In this document: in pieces, positions 11,034-21,592 of the stretch
Layout of the letters: each line of letters begins with the position of its first letter
Numbering within the stretch: position 1 is the stretch's first letter
Assembly (NCBI GenBank): GCA_028386065.3
Contig: JAKUCV010004474.1
Location: forward strand, 85,045 to 149,044
Reading direction: 5' to 3'
Source of the DNA: Turnera subulata
Taxonomy: Eukaryota > Streptophyta > Magnoliopsida > Malpighiales > Passifloraceae
DNA length: 64,000 nt
The notes under the pieces: generated by a model
Databases searched by the model: none
Told to the model about the DNA's origin: nothing
The model's input: the letters and a program-made list of their open reading frames with translations, nothing else
Translations under genes and position numbers: made by a program

Positions 11034-11818
11034 AGAGTACTTCTTCTCCTGTTGTAAACCTTTTATGAAATAAATAAAAAAATTTCCTTTTAAATCAAAA
11101 ATTCTTGTGTTATGAAATCTCTTGTTCAATGGAAAATAAAACATCTCAAAGTAAAATAAAACTTGACACTAAAAATATGAAATCAAACATAAAGAAGTCA
11201 AAAATAAAGCTCATTTAACAAAATCAAAACAAAAAGAAATTAAAACCAAAACATGTTTTCATGAACGGTGCTCGTATCGATCGTGAACATCCTCGAACCA
11301 AGAAACGTGACGTACGCAGCTAACAGTGACGATCACGAGCACGTCCTGTGTCCCTCGAAAGACATGTTACCCACTTGTTCACAATTTTGCATAAGCCAAA
11401 AACGTCTGTCGAATCTCGTATCTCTCCACGATGTCCAAACAACTGTAAACGTGTCGCACATGCACTCTACTCGAGATACGATCCCATCTGTCTGGCCTCA
11501 ACGGTCACGGATGCATGTGATAAAAGATGCAAGAAAATATAGTATATCCATGAAAAGAAAAGACAAGGTAGCCAGAGCGAAATAAAATCAAGAGATAGAA
11601 AAGGCTGAAAAACTCTGGCATGGGTCCGAAAAACGTGTAACGTAACAAGGCAATAAATGAAAGCAACGGAAAATTCAAAAAACAAAATCTTGAAAATCGA
11701 AAACAGTAAACACGCTCCCCATAAGAGTATTAAAGACGGAGTGGTGAGGGGTAAATAACCAAAAGCATTAAAGCAACAAAACTCTCAGAAAAAACAAAAC
11801 ACTACACGTCGAGACAAC
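11034..11818 (+). other. spacer between antisense ORFs A and B (element 1)
   Basis: AT-rich spacer, partly conserved with 52503-53593 (for example the ctcNacgatgtccaaa and actcgagNtaNcgtccca regions). AATAAA at 11069-11074 may be a poly(A) signal for ORF A. On the minus strand a short hydrophobic ORF (11467-11685) overlaps the homologous position of one in element 2, but I cannot show that it is coding. Confidence 0.5.
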
Positions 11819-12116
11819 ATGCCTATTCCCTCATCAGTCTTTTTCGTCGAAGTTGCCAACCTTGGCAGAAGGAATCGTCTGGCGTACAGCATGGTCAACG
11901 AACGCGCTGAAGAACTACCGAATGAGCTCAGCAGGATGCCGCAACTGGTCTTCGTCGACGAGCTCTACTCGTCACGGTTCTTCATCACTCCCATGGAAGA
12001 GACCTTCTTCCTGGAGGATCACGGCACACTGAGGACATCCTACTACAGATCAGCAAACTCCGTGATGTTCTTCATCTCCGAGAGGCTTCAGGAGATCAAC
12101 CTGGAGTCCACTTGTC
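11819..12116 (+). pseudogene. antisense ORF B, N-terminal domain only (element 1)
   Basis: ATG at 11819 opens 99 codons that align without a gap to the ORF at 53594 in element 2: 79 of 99 residues are identical. Strong blocks are GRRNRLAYS, EELPNEL, LVFVDELYSSRFF and TPMEE. In VFVDELYSSRFF and GRRNRLAYS all the base changes I compared are synonymous. The open frame leaves this homology after NLESTC at about 12115, where an inverted LTR piece is joined, so the endonuclease-like C-terminal part seen in element 2 is lost. No known family recognised for the N-terminal domain. Confidence 0.6.
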
Positions 12117-12470
12117 TTGTTGTATACACTGTATACCGAATATGTGCATTTATGTGTATATATGGTTTTGTGGTATAGGTTCGGATATCGGGCAGTTTCC
12201 CGAGGAGCCGGCGTCGGACCGGACATCATTGTTTCCGGAGTTGAGTAATCGGCCAAGGTGAGGATGGATTTCCTTCAATATGTGCCTATATTACTCGGTT
12301 ATTATGTTTTGATGATTGTGCATTGTCGATTGTTGCTTTTGCTGTGTTTTGGTTCGGGATGTTTATCCCGGTGTTCTGTTTGGTTTTTGTGATGTTTATC
12401 CCCGTATTGATTTTCTGTGTCGTTTGGAATAAGTAAATGGAATTAATAATAAATTGTGACAAGGATGTCA
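12117..12470 (+). repeat. inverted LTR fragment (mirror of 8450-8807)
   Basis: The reverse complement of this segment matches 8452-8807 almost base for base: the translated shadow ORFs of the two copies differ at one residue over ~47. It forms an inverted repeat with 3.3 kb between the arms. The arms enclose the remaining LTR, the gap and both antisense ORFs of element 1. Confidence 0.85.
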
Positions 12471-13580
12471 TGAAGCAATAAGATTAGAACGATTTACCTC
12501 TTGAAGCCCTCCTCTTGCTCCTACTTGCCTAACACTCCTAAGTAGAATCATGGCAGAACTCGAACAGGGAATTTGGGGCAGAAAGGCGCCAAACTGGTGT
12601 CTGAGTAGCAAAGTTCTAAAGCTACTTCTTAGCTTTCTAGGGACACAAAGATCATAGCAAACCGACGTCTACAGCTCCAGATATCGCCAAAATACTGAGA
12701 CTTCCTCCACTGGAACTTTCCTCTCGGGTTTAGCACTTCTTCTCCAACGGTTTGCTTGAATTTGCCTCCTTCTTCTTCTCTTCTTGTTCTCCTGCTGCTA
12801 CTGACTCCTTGCTACTCCTTTCCACGAAATTCCTCCAGGATTTATACCCTTGAAAGGGTTCCTAAGCTTGGAATTAGAGAGTTTTTCCAAGCACCTAGCT
12901 TATGTGTGTATAGGGGGAGAAGGGAGAGAATTGGTGAGTTTGATGGTGAATGGGGGGTCCTATTTATAGTGTCTAGGGGGTTTGGACGTGGTGTTGATCT
13001 AAGGGATGGGATTGAAGCCTTAGATTCAACGGTAGATACCCGAAATCAAGAGAAGAGGAAAAATGGGAAAAACTGCCAAAACTGGAAGGGAAGCCCGCCA
13101 AGCACCAGTGGTCATCTCGGGATGTCCGCCATCTGCTGGCGGTCATTTCTACAAGCTCGCCAGTGCTGGCGATCATGTCACCATGTCCGCCGGCACCTGT
13201 TTCCAAAAGGATTCTTTCCTTTTCGATTTTGATCCTCATAATTCCGGTCTTACTTGATTCCCATGCCTTTCCTTATCATTTTTTTACCTGTTTTCAGCTC
13301 TAGTGAACCTCTTAACTTGTAGCCTACCCTCACCCTTTTTCCTAATTAAGTTTTCCTCCTCCTCACTCCACTCTATATACCATAAATATAAAAAAAAATT
13401 ATAGAAACAATTTAATCCGAATTCTGGGTGAAATTCAGACTAAAGGGCCTCTGAGCTTAATGTTTTTGATGGGCCAATATTACTGGAGGATCCGTATTTA
13501 ATTGGTCTAAGCCCTTAACTCATTTTAAACCCAAAATCATCTCAAATGGTCGTAAATAAATAAAAAGCCAACGAAAAGTG
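12471..13580 (-). repeat. Tat-like LTR fragment (minus)
   Basis: On the minus strand this stretch has a TATA box in the context CACTATAAATAGGACC, identical to that of the LTR at 44967-46482. Downstream it shares aactct..ccaag and aggagggct.caagaggtaa blocks with that LTR. Upstream of the TATA box is a GC-rich cluster of GGCGGTCAT-like palindromes. I infer a U3-R-U5 piece of a Tat-related LTR; both ends are uncertain. The plus-strand ORF at 12756-13232 is not supported as a gene. Confidence 0.6.
12961..12969 (-). promoter_or_regulatory. LTR TATA box
   Basis: CTATAAATA on the minus strand, in the same CACTATAAATAGGACC context as the TATA box of the LTR at 45814. Confidence 0.6.
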
Positions 13581-13590
13581 CACCAAGGAC

Positions 13591-14058
13591 TTGACTTTTG
13601 CTTCCTCTGAGATGGCTAAGTACAAGTCTGAGCTGGATGGCGCGCGGAAGGAGCTGAAGGTGCTCTGTAAGACCTATGACTCTCAGCTGTCTTCTCTTCG
13701 CGAAAAGAATGTGACTCTGGAAAGGACATGGATGATTTCGTCCGGCAGCTCCCCGGATATGTGGAAAGGATCACTCATTTGCATCGCCAGCAGGTTTTGA
13801 GAAACACCTAGAGGATGATGCCAGCTATCTCGAGCCCCTTATCCTTTACCCAGGGCCTCCTTCTGACCTTCCAGAGTTCGTGGATGGCGATGATGAGGAC
13901 GAGGCCCTCAGCGATCACCAAGAGGGTCCACTTTTTCAGCCGTCCTCTCACAATGCTCAAGACGCTACCACCCCAAAGAAAACTCGAGAGGTAGAGGATG
14001 CGGTGATCGATCTGGACCCTGCAGACAAGACCCTAGAGACGGATGATTCTTCATTGTG
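13591..14058 (+). pseudogene. antisense-ORF remnant of a Tat element
   Basis: A plus-strand coding remnant in two or three frames. It has a coiled-coil block (SELDGARKELKVLCKTYD), then after a frameshift FVRQLPGYVERITHLHRQQV, then after another an acidic tail (EFVDGDDEDEALSDHQEG) ending at a TGA at 14056. Tat-clade elements such as Retand and Grande are known to carry an antisense ORF between integrase and the 3' LTR. Position, orientation and coiled-coil/acidic composition fit such an ORF. It abuts the truncated integrase of the minus-strand element to its right. Family assignment is by context, not by a specific motif. Confidence 0.45.
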
Positions 14059-14950
14059 ACCCTTTTCAAACCCATGCGTCCTTGCTGTCCTGAACCTCAT
14101 TTCCACAAGTGTTACAACTTCCATTCCATACACCATCCTATAAGGAGTCTCTCCAGTAGTGGATCTCTCAGTTATTCTATATGCCCACAGAACCTCCTCC
14201 ATTCTATCTGCCCAGCTTCCCTTTGCTTTCCCGACTTTCTTTTTGATTCCCTCCAAAATTATTCGGTTGGCTACCTCAGTTTTCCCATTTGTTTGAGGAT
14301 GACTGACAGAAGAGAATCTGTGCTCCACCCCTGCCTCTGCACAAAAACCTCTCATCTCCCTGCTATGGAACTGGGGTCCATTGTCGGTTATGATAGTATA
14401 GGGTACTCCAAACTTGCTAAAGATATTTCCTTTTAAGAAGGAGATGACCTTTTCGACCGTTGTCTTCTCTAAGGCCACTGCCTCTATCCACTTGGTGTAG
14501 TAGTCCATCCTCCATTGCACAAAAGGCCAAGTTGATTCATTGTGACATATTTCCGTTGGAGGCCACCTGGGTATCCTGCCATGGTCTTGGCAAGGAACAT
14601 AGTTTTTCACCAACTTCTCAGCTTCCTTTTTTACCGTAGGCCAATAATACCCACTCCTCAGCACCTTTTTTGCCAGAGATTTGGCCCCGACATGCATACC
14701 GCACATACCTTGATGGATTTCTGATAGCACCTGCAGCCCCTCCTCTTCTATCAGGCTTCTTAGGAGGGGGACTGTTGAACCCTCGTCGGTATAACTGTTT
14801 TCCATCCCAAGCAAAATTTTCCACCTTATGGAGTAATCGTCTGGACGCCGTGGGATCCTCCGGGAGTTCTCCCTTCATCAAATACTGAATGAATGGATCA
14901 ATCCATGAGCCTAGCCCCTCAGTTATCATGACTGCCACCTCTGCATCCAC
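14059..14950 (-). pseudogene. Retand/RIRE2-like integrase, truncated and internally deleted
   Basis: Integrase of a Tat-clade element. The zinc finger (HQGMCGMHVGAKSLAKKVLR and CQDH) and the DDE core are visible: Asp in ITDNGPQFHS and Glu in SHPQTNGKTEVANR. Between WPFVQWRMD and YYTKWIEAVAL some 25 residues usual in this family are missing in frame, including the first half of the catalytic core. The C-terminus is cut near 14059, next to the antisense-ORF remnant. The ORFs 13957-14814 and 14618-14950 overlap in different frames, so there is also a frameshift near 14800. Confidence 0.82.
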
Positions 14951-14968
14951 CGAGGGTTTATCCAGCTT

Positions 14969-15697
14969 CTAAATTAACACTTGCGGAGGCCCTTCCAACT
15001 CCTGCTGCATGAGCATCTTTGATAGGGCATCTGCATGATGGTTTTCTGCTCTAGGAACATGTTTCACTGTGACCTTCAACCCTTTCTCGGCCATTTCATT
15101 CATCACCCCCTGGACCTTTGTCAAATATTTCGCCAATTTGGCGTCTCTGTCCCCGAAGGTTCTTGCTATCCGAGAGACCACCAACTGAGAATCTGAGCAT
15201 ACTTCCAGGGTTCCTACCTCCACTGCCTTTGCCAAATTTAACCTAGCCAAAAGTGCCTCATACTCCGCCTGAATGTTGGTGGTTTCGAAGTCAAGCTTCA
15301 AAGAGTATTGCACAGTATCTCCATAGGGACTCTCCAGTATAATTTCTGCCCCTGAGCCGTCCTTGCTACTAGCTCCATCCATAAATAACCTCCATTGTGC
15401 CATAGCCATGATAGATTTTTTTTGTTCATTTTCCTTTGGATCAATTCCTGCCCCCTCAGCCAAGAAGTCTGCTAGCGCCTGAGCTTTGATGGCAGTTCTT
15501 GGTTTAAAGTCGATATCATATTCGCTCATTTCCACACTCCACCTCACTATTCGGCCTGCCACCTCTGGTTTGTGCATTATCTTCCTCAAAGGCTGATCAA
15601 TGAGGACTATCACCCTATGTGCCTGGAAATACTGTCTCATCTTTCTTGCCGACATTACCACAGTATACATGAATTTCTCAATTCTTGGGTACCTCAC
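14969..15697 (-). pseudogene. Tat-clade second (archaeal-type) RNase H
   Basis: Duplicated RNase H of the Tat lineage. The RT/RNase H tether (LRKIMHKPEVAGRIVRWSVE, then ALADFLAEG) is followed by WRLFMDGASSKDGSGA, AEYEALLARL, CSDSQLVV and NHHADALSKM. These carry the D-E-D-D catalytic set, all present. The frame is open for 242 codons, but the flanking domains are broken by stops at about 14960 and 15700. Confidence 0.85.
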
Positions 15698-16200
15698 CTT
15701 CGGACCCTATAACACCTGATTGGCGTAGTAGACTGGATGCTATATCGCTGACTCTTCCCTGATCAAAAATGAACTTATGGCATTCTCAATGATTCCCAGG
15801 TATAAGTATAGCTGCTCTTCCTCCCTGGGGCTGGAGAGTGTGGGTGCCTGAGTCATGTATTGCTTCAGGGTTTTAAATGCTTTCTCACACTTCCCTGTCC
15901 ACTGAAAATTTCTTGCCTTCCTCAAAGTTTTGAAGAAAGGCAATTTTTTCCTGTTGTCCTTGATAAGAACCTTTTGAGTGCTGCCAGTCTCCCTGTCAGC
16001 TTCTACACATCCCTCACAGTCTTTGGGGACTGTATTTCTACTAAGGCTCTGACCTTCTCAAGGTTCGACTGGATTCCCTCTACGCTAACCATGTACCCCA
16101 GGAATTTCACCTTCTTCACACAAAAGGAACATTTCGCCGGATTAAGCTTCATTCCATACTCTTTAAACACTTTCAAGACCTCTGTAAGATCTCCGATATG
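15698..16200 (-). pseudogene. Retand-like RT-connection and first RNase H, degraded
   Basis: The piece 15740-15943 (FQWTGKCEKAFKTLKQYMTQAP, then LYLYLGIIENAISSFLIREE) is the start of the gypsy RNase H. The remainder up to 16200 carries recognisable RT thumb sequence broken by stops. Degraded to several frames. Confidence 0.7.
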
Positions 16201-16670
16201 CTATTCAAACTTTCGGCTCTTCACCAATATATCATCCACATAAGCTTCTATATTTCTTCCGAATAGGGCTGCGAATATCTTGTTCACCAAGCGCTGATAA
16301 GTGGCCCCTGCATTCTTCAATCCAAACGGCATCACTACATAGCAGTAAGTGGCCTTATCAGGGATAAAGGAGGTTTTCTCCTGGTCCTTAGTGTGTAGCG
16401 GTATCTGATGGTACCCTGAGTTAACTTCTAGGGAACTTAGATACTTATATCTCGCCACAGCATCTACCAACTGGTCAATATTTGGTAAGGGATAGCAATC
16501 CTTCGGGCAAGCCTTGTTCAAGTCAGTGAAGTCCACACACATACTCCATTTTCCATTAGCCTTTTTCACCATCACTACATTGGCCAGCCACTCGGGGTAG
16601 TATACTTCCCTTATGGCCCTAGCTTTCTCTAGCTTTTCCACCTCTTCTGAATCGCCTTGCTCCTCTCAGG
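16201..16670 (-). pseudogene. Retand-like reverse transcriptase
   Basis: 146 open codons with WLANVVMVKKANGKWSMCVD, CPKDCYPLPNIDQLVD, VMPFGLKNAGATYQRLVN and the YVDDILVKS catalytic box. The first catalytic Asp, expected in the box before SGYHQI, is replaced: the sequence reads SLEVNSGYHQI. A frameshift near 16635 separates it from the FAPERxxAI-type start, which lies in the next ORF. Confidence 0.85.
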
Positions 16671-17888
16671 TGTAGATCTCCATTTTTTCTGTATCATCGG
16701 CTTCGCCCCCTCCCTAATGTTCATTTTGTGGTAGGCCACAGCAGCTGAGTTTCCGGGCATATCTGCTGCACTCCAAGCGAATTCTGCCTTATAGGAATCC
16801 AATAACCCCTCTTGCACTCTGACCTCCTCTTCACTCATAGAAACTCCATGCCGAGTCTCCCTCCCTTGTTCCCCTTGGTGAACTAGGACTCCCACCGTTT
16901 CCTCAGGTTCCATTCCCTTCTCATCTTTCTCCCTTACATGCGACTCTTCCACCACTAAGGTTTCCATCTTCTCTTTTCCCTTTCCTTCACTCAGCGCTCT
17001 CCGTAACGAGGCACCTGCTTGGTCCAAAGTACTCAATCGCCGAGCCAAAATCTGATCCCCTTTAACCAAGGCCACTCCTCCTTTGGTTGGGAATTTCATA
17101 GTGAGATAGCCATGATGTATGGCAGCTCCGAAGTCGGCTAGGAAAGCTCTTCCTAAGAAGACGTTGTATGTCGTTCCTGTCTCACACACAATGAACACTT
17201 GTCTTTCCGTGTGGCTGAGGGGGTTCTCCCCCAAGGTTATTTCCAACTCCACACTACCTTTGACCACCAGCTCTTTCCTTCCTACTACGTACAACGTGAC
17301 CTTGGTTCGCTCCATTCTCCTCTTCGCTTCCCCCAGCTGTTCAAGCACCCTGGGTTTTATAATATTATAAGCACTCCCTGTATCCACCAGTATCCTCTTC
17401 ATGCGATACCTCTCCATCACTGCCTCAATCACCATCGCACCCCCATGAGGCATTTCTACCCCCTTGGCATCCTCCAGGGTGAAGGTTATGCCCTGGCATC
17501 TCTGTTTTCCTCCTCCTACCAATAACAGGGTCCCCTCCGGCCCCTTTCTTTTTTTGCAACCAACTGGGTCACTACCCTCTATCATATGGATGGTACCTCT
17601 GAGTTCTCCCTCGGCCCCTTCGACTCTTCTCTGGGTCCCTGCCTCTTGGCCAGCCCTTTGTCTAGCCTTATCAATAAATTCCTTTAGGTGACCCTCTCGG
17701 ATTAACCTTTCAATCTCCCTTTTCAGATTATTGCAATCTTCTGTGTCATGCCCATGCCCTCTGTGGAATTGGTAATAGGCTGCCCTACTATCCGGACTTT
17801 GAGGGTTCTGCATGGGCCTAGGCCATCTTATCTTTTCCCAATGCTCGCTCGACATCACCATGAAGATCTGTACCCTCGAAGTATTCAA
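16629..17888 (-). pseudogene. Retand-like gag C-terminus and protease
   Basis: A 419-codon open stretch. First part: gag C-terminus with the zinc-knuckle-like YYQFHRGHGHDTEDCNNLKRE motif. Middle: aspartic protease with RILVDTGSAYNIIKP and a later FLGRAFLADFGAA. End: the linker to RT with SAADMPG and MNIREGAKPMIQKKWRSTPE. This is the best preserved reading frame of the element. The frame changes at its right end (about 17888) from the upstream gag. Confidence 0.83.
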
Positions 17889-17952
17889 GGAGGTGAGAGG
17901 AATAGGTTTTGGCTCCTCCTACTTTCTTTCAGTAGGTTTGATATCCTTTCCT

Positions 17953-19368
17953 TCAAAGTCCCTCTTTTTTCCTTCCCGTCACAGCTACCACCTCAGACCC
18001 TGAGCGTTCTTTCAAAGAACCTCCTCTTTTCTCCTTTTCAGCTTTGGACTCTCTCAGGGCCGACCAGTAATCATCATCCTGGCGGATAAACTTCTCCGCC
18101 CTCACGATCAGTTGCGCCATATCCTCTGGTGGCTTCCACGAGAGGGACTTCACCATATCTTTTACCCTGCACCCCTTCTTGAGAGCCTCCAATACTATTC
18201 CCATGTTACAGTCTTTCACCTTTACAGTCTCCCTATCGAACCTCATCATATAGGCCCTCAGGGTCTCTCCCTCCTCCTACTTGATGGAGTAGAGGTATGC
18301 CGACTGATGCTTTGGCGGGGCACTAGCACGAAATTGGTCCACCAATCTACCCGAGAGATCTGCAAAGGAGGTGACAGAACCCTTCGGGAGGCTATCATAC
18401 CAATCCTGCGCGTTCCCGCTCAGTGATAGCGCCATCATTCTGCATAAAATGTCATCTTCGCTGGTCTGCACCCCTACTGTGGTCTTTACGTGCGCCACAT
18501 GCCTCACAGGGTCCGTCTCTATCTCATAGGGATCCAGGGCTGGCATTTTAAACTCTTTGGGGAGCTGCCGAGCCGTTAGCCCCGGACTCAATGGTGTCAG
18601 TGCCTCTCCGCTTCCAAGATACCTCCTTTCCTCCGACATCTCTCTCTCCGATCTTCCTCCTTCGACCCTCTTGGTCTATCAATAGCCCCTTTCACCTCAG
18701 ACCTCGTCTAGTCCCAGATCTGTTCTCTCCCACCCCTCAAGGCGGGCCCTTTGACCCTATGCGTCCCAAGTAGGTGTAGATCTGACTTCTCTCACCCTAG
18801 GGTTACTTCTTCCTCCATGAGCTTCTTTCTCCAGCTCTCCAGTTTCATCTTTTTGATTGGTTCGCTATCCTTTCTTATTTAGAGCTGGCTCAAACTCCAT
18901 CTCCATGTCTCCTGGACCTCCAAGCTGGGATTTTTCGCCTCGGGTACCCTCAAAGGGCACTTGTGGACCACCAAGGCGGCGCCTTTCTTCCAGAATCTCC
19001 TCTCCTGGGGTGTCTTCCACACCCCTTTCGTGTTTTCTTCTGGAGCTCCTCTCCATCTGATGCAGATCTGGCTCATCTTCAAGCTCCAACTCCTTCACTT
19101 TACTGGACGAGGCTAGCTTTGCCTTTGGATCTCCTAGGCTTCTGATCAACCCAACCTTCTTGAGGTACTGCAGGCTCGAAATGGCCTCATGGAACTGAGT
19201 CATCATAGCCTAATACTCCTGGTTCATCATAGGTTTCGGCCCACTAGCTCTCACTACCTGCTCCCTCTAGCGATCCAAGGCCGTGAAATCATAGGGAGAG
19301 TGAAAGGTCGCCGGCGGCTCAGCCTCTACATCGTCACTCTCCCATTCAAGCTTCCTCCTTGCACTCAT
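17953..19368 (-). pseudogene. Retand-like gag N-terminal two thirds, frameshifted
   Basis: The gag start is the ATG at 19366-19368 (MSARRKLEWESDD), 26 bases inside the primer-binding site. Coding continues in pieces: 18865-19206 (leader), 18277-18639 (core: PKEFKMPALDPYEIETDPVRH, LCRMMALSLSGNAQDWYDSLP) and 17953-18249 (ALKKGCRVKDMVKSL). Frameshifts and stops lie near 18870, 18640 and 18270. Plus-strand ORFs over this region are shadows. Confidence 0.78.
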
Positions 19369-19393
19369 GGTGGCAGAATCAAGCTTTTTGTTG

Positions 19394-19414
19394 GTTTCCC
19401 ACAGACGGCGCCAA
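19394..19414 (-). other. primer-binding site region
   Basis: On the minus strand, directly after the LTR end ATATCA, the sequence reads TTGGCGCCGTCTGTGGGAA. This TGGCGCC...GTGGGA start is the standard first interior sequence of the RIRE2/Retand (Tat) group. Confidence 0.8.
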
Positions 19415-19863
19415 TGATATGAACGAAGAAAAATCAAAGGGAAAAGCCAACTAGGATCCAAATCAGCGTTGAAAAGTCTAAGCTTTTATTACTCTTTTTG
19501 AATGAATACAAAGAAGAAGACCAAGAGAGAAGATTGTGTACAGTGGGTTACAATGCTGAGATCTAGGGTTTTCTCTTATCTCTATCCTATATATTTGGCT
19601 CCCTCACGTGCCGGGGATCCTATGCTTGTTGAGACGCCAGCTCCGTCGTCATCCACAGCTTCTCCGCATCTCTTGGCCCCCTGGTCTATCTTCCAGCTGG
19701 CTGACTTCTTTTCCACTCTAATTCCCTGCCTGGGCCTTCTTCTTAGGTTTGTTGGTTTCTTTCGGGCCTTTAAGACTTCCGCAGACCTGCTAGGTTCTTC
19801 TTTGGGCTTCTCTGCCTTGGGCTCTAGGCTTTGCATTGGGTCCTCTTAGCTTCTGGTATATCA
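19415..19863 (-). repeat. 5' LTR of the Retand-like element
   Basis: 449 bases with matching terminal inverted hexamers, TGATAT at 19415 and ATATCA ending at 19863. A TATA-like tatatattt lies near 19590. No second copy is in the window, so the left (3') LTR has been lost. It lies 75 bases upstream of an RPA12 exon, so it may have inserted in that gene's intron. Confidence 0.7.
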
Positions 19864-19938
19864 GCGGTAATTCCACTCTTTTTCTTGATGTCTTTTGGTC
19901 TTTGGCCTGATATATATACATATATTTCCTCTTTACAG

Positions 19939-20157
19939 ATATTCAAGAAATGTGATAAATGCGGCCATCTGAAGCTCACATCTTCTACCAGACAAGTATT
20001 TTCTCGGCTTATAATTTTTTTCCCTTGGTTTTATACAAAATTTGCAGTTTCTAAATAATTTTTTTTCTTCTCTTGCTCACAGATGAGATCAGCAGATGAG
20101 GGGCAGACAACCTTCTTTCACTGCCCCAACTGTTCATATATGTTTACAGAGAACTGA
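19939..20157 (+). pseudogene. RPA12-like: RPA12-like RNA polymerase I subunit, last two exons
   Basis: Two exons of a TFIIS-type C-terminal zinc ribbon. Exon 19939-19995 follows a ttacag acceptor and encodes CDKCGH...SSTRQ up to a GT donor. Exon 20083-20157 follows a ctcacag acceptor and encodes MRSADEGQTTFFHCPNC...FTEN and a TGA stop. Frames join across the 87-base intron. The four ribbon cysteines and the RSADEGQTT loop are those of the Pol I small subunit, which in yeast and plants works in transcript cleavage. The upstream exons are absent: the Retand-like LTR starts 75 bases to the left, within what would be intron. It is therefore a gene fragment, either a broken gene or a captured piece. 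Confidence 0.75.
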
Positions 20158-20516
20158 TTATATCCGGATGTGGTAGCTTTCGAGTCTCTACCACATTCAA
20201 ACGGGGAATATTTTGATAAATGCAGGCATTCAATAATTTTATAGTTTTTGATGGACAGGGAAGGAGAATGAGTGGGTAATTTCTGGACCAGGCAGAAAAT
20301 TTTGAGGTGCCGGTTTCCTTAATCTTGTAGCATGGGAAATTTGGTTTCAATTGTTGAGTCAGTGTGTTGAAACGTATCAGGATCAGGAGGATGAATGAAG
20401 ATGTTTCATAGCATGTATACAACAAAACAAGTTCTTTTCTCAATCTATCATTAAATCAAGAATGCGTAGTTGTGAGAAAAGAAAGAATTTCCCCTTAATC
20501 ATTTAAACGGCGGCAG
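20158..20516 (+). other. AT-rich spacer after RPA12 fragment
   Basis: No coding signal recognised. The first part may be the old 3' UTR of the RPA12-like fragment. The last bases before 20517 form a plausible splice acceptor (ggcggcag). Confidence 0.4.
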
Positions 20517-20860
20517 AACTCTTTGATTCGATTGATGCAGAGGTGAAAAAGGCTTATTGTCATAGCTTATGTGATCTCTGTGTCAACCTGAACATGTCAG
20601 AGAAAGCTTCTGAGTTATTAGAGCTGTGGTTAACACTTGAAATTTATACGGGTCTCCGTTCGAGCTCCTCGACCCAGTGGTCTCTACATTTGAGGAGTCT
20701 TTCACGCGGGCTGCATAGGCGGCATTGCACGTTTGGATAAATGACTTGTCGAAGGAAATGGAATCACCATTGCTTGGAATCAATACCACAGTACTATAGG
20801 CAAAAGCAAATATGGGGACAAAAGCTTGGCCAACGTGTTTGACCTTTAGCATCCTTACGG
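20517..20860 (+). pseudogene. PPR protein fragment, MRL1-like C-terminus
   Basis: From an acceptor at 20516 the plus strand reads AELFDSIDAEVKKAYCHSL, CDLCVNLNMSEKASELLEL, and then TQWSLHLRSLSRG. After a stop and frameshift follow AALHVWINDLSK and LLGINT, then in a third frame GKSKYGDKSLANVF. In order, these match what I recall of the C-terminus of a chloroplast PPR protein with an SMR-like end, most like MRL1, which stabilises rbcL mRNA. At least two frameshifts and one stop make it a pseudogene. The identification rests on memory of the family and should be checked by search. Confidence 0.5.
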
Positions 20861-21017
20861 GTAGCCCAAATTCATATGTTCCAATCCATGGCAGTACCAA
20901 TCGTCATCTCAACATCAATCCCTTAGAGGTGGCGTAACCTTCCTCCCGAAAACATACATTTTGTCCATTTGGAAATAATTTTCGCTTGATATTCACACAA
21001 ATTAAAGGAGGATTATT

Positions 21018-21206
21018 TTTTTTTTTGCTTTCGCACTGGTGTCTTGGGTCAACCCACTTTTAAGGGATAACAACCGGTCCAGACTAATCCAGCTCATGGC
21101 ACGAATGGAACCATAAAGGTTGGCGCGACTATCCCCAAGATTCGGACACGAGATCCCATAGTTAAACTAAAACAGCTCCAACCAGTTGATCTAACCCATT
21201 GGGTTT
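21018..21206 (-). mobile_element. tRNA-derived SINE
   Basis: A 189-base insertion flanked by a perfect 13-base target duplication, AAGGAGGATTATT at 21005-21017 and 21207-21219. On the minus strand it has an A-box-like TAGATCAACTGG, a B-box-like GTGTCCGAATC ~33 bases further on, and a poly(A) tail (the T run beginning about 21015). These are the marks of a Pol III-transcribed, LINE-mobilised SINE. Confidence 0.85.
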
Positions 21207-21592
21207 AAGGAGGATTATTAACCATCCTATATTCTACAATTAATCAATAACTTACTCTTATTTTAATTTTGATTAAAATAGGCAAAATAGATGCAATTGT
21301 AATGTGAGATAAACAAAAGCAATATATATAGAAAGAACTCAATTACTTCCTTCTAACCACAGGTTCTATTACTATTTCGGAATAGAGGGAGTAGTAAACT
21401 TGCTTGCATAATATACCAACTAAAACAAAAAAGAAAAAAGAAAGAAATTAAACGATTAAGGTAAATGGTTCGACAGCAAATAAACGGATCAGTTCAAGAA
21501 TTTGTATGACTAAGAAGGAAAAGCTAGTTCGACTGTAAATTTTATTTGGTGAAAAGTTGGATTGACTCTTAGCTCCTTGGATTCATGTTCTT

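Noticed and set aside
20583..20900. Minus-strand 105-codon ORF
   Set aside because: Opposite strand of the PPR-like pseudogene, where plus-strand homology is much clearer.
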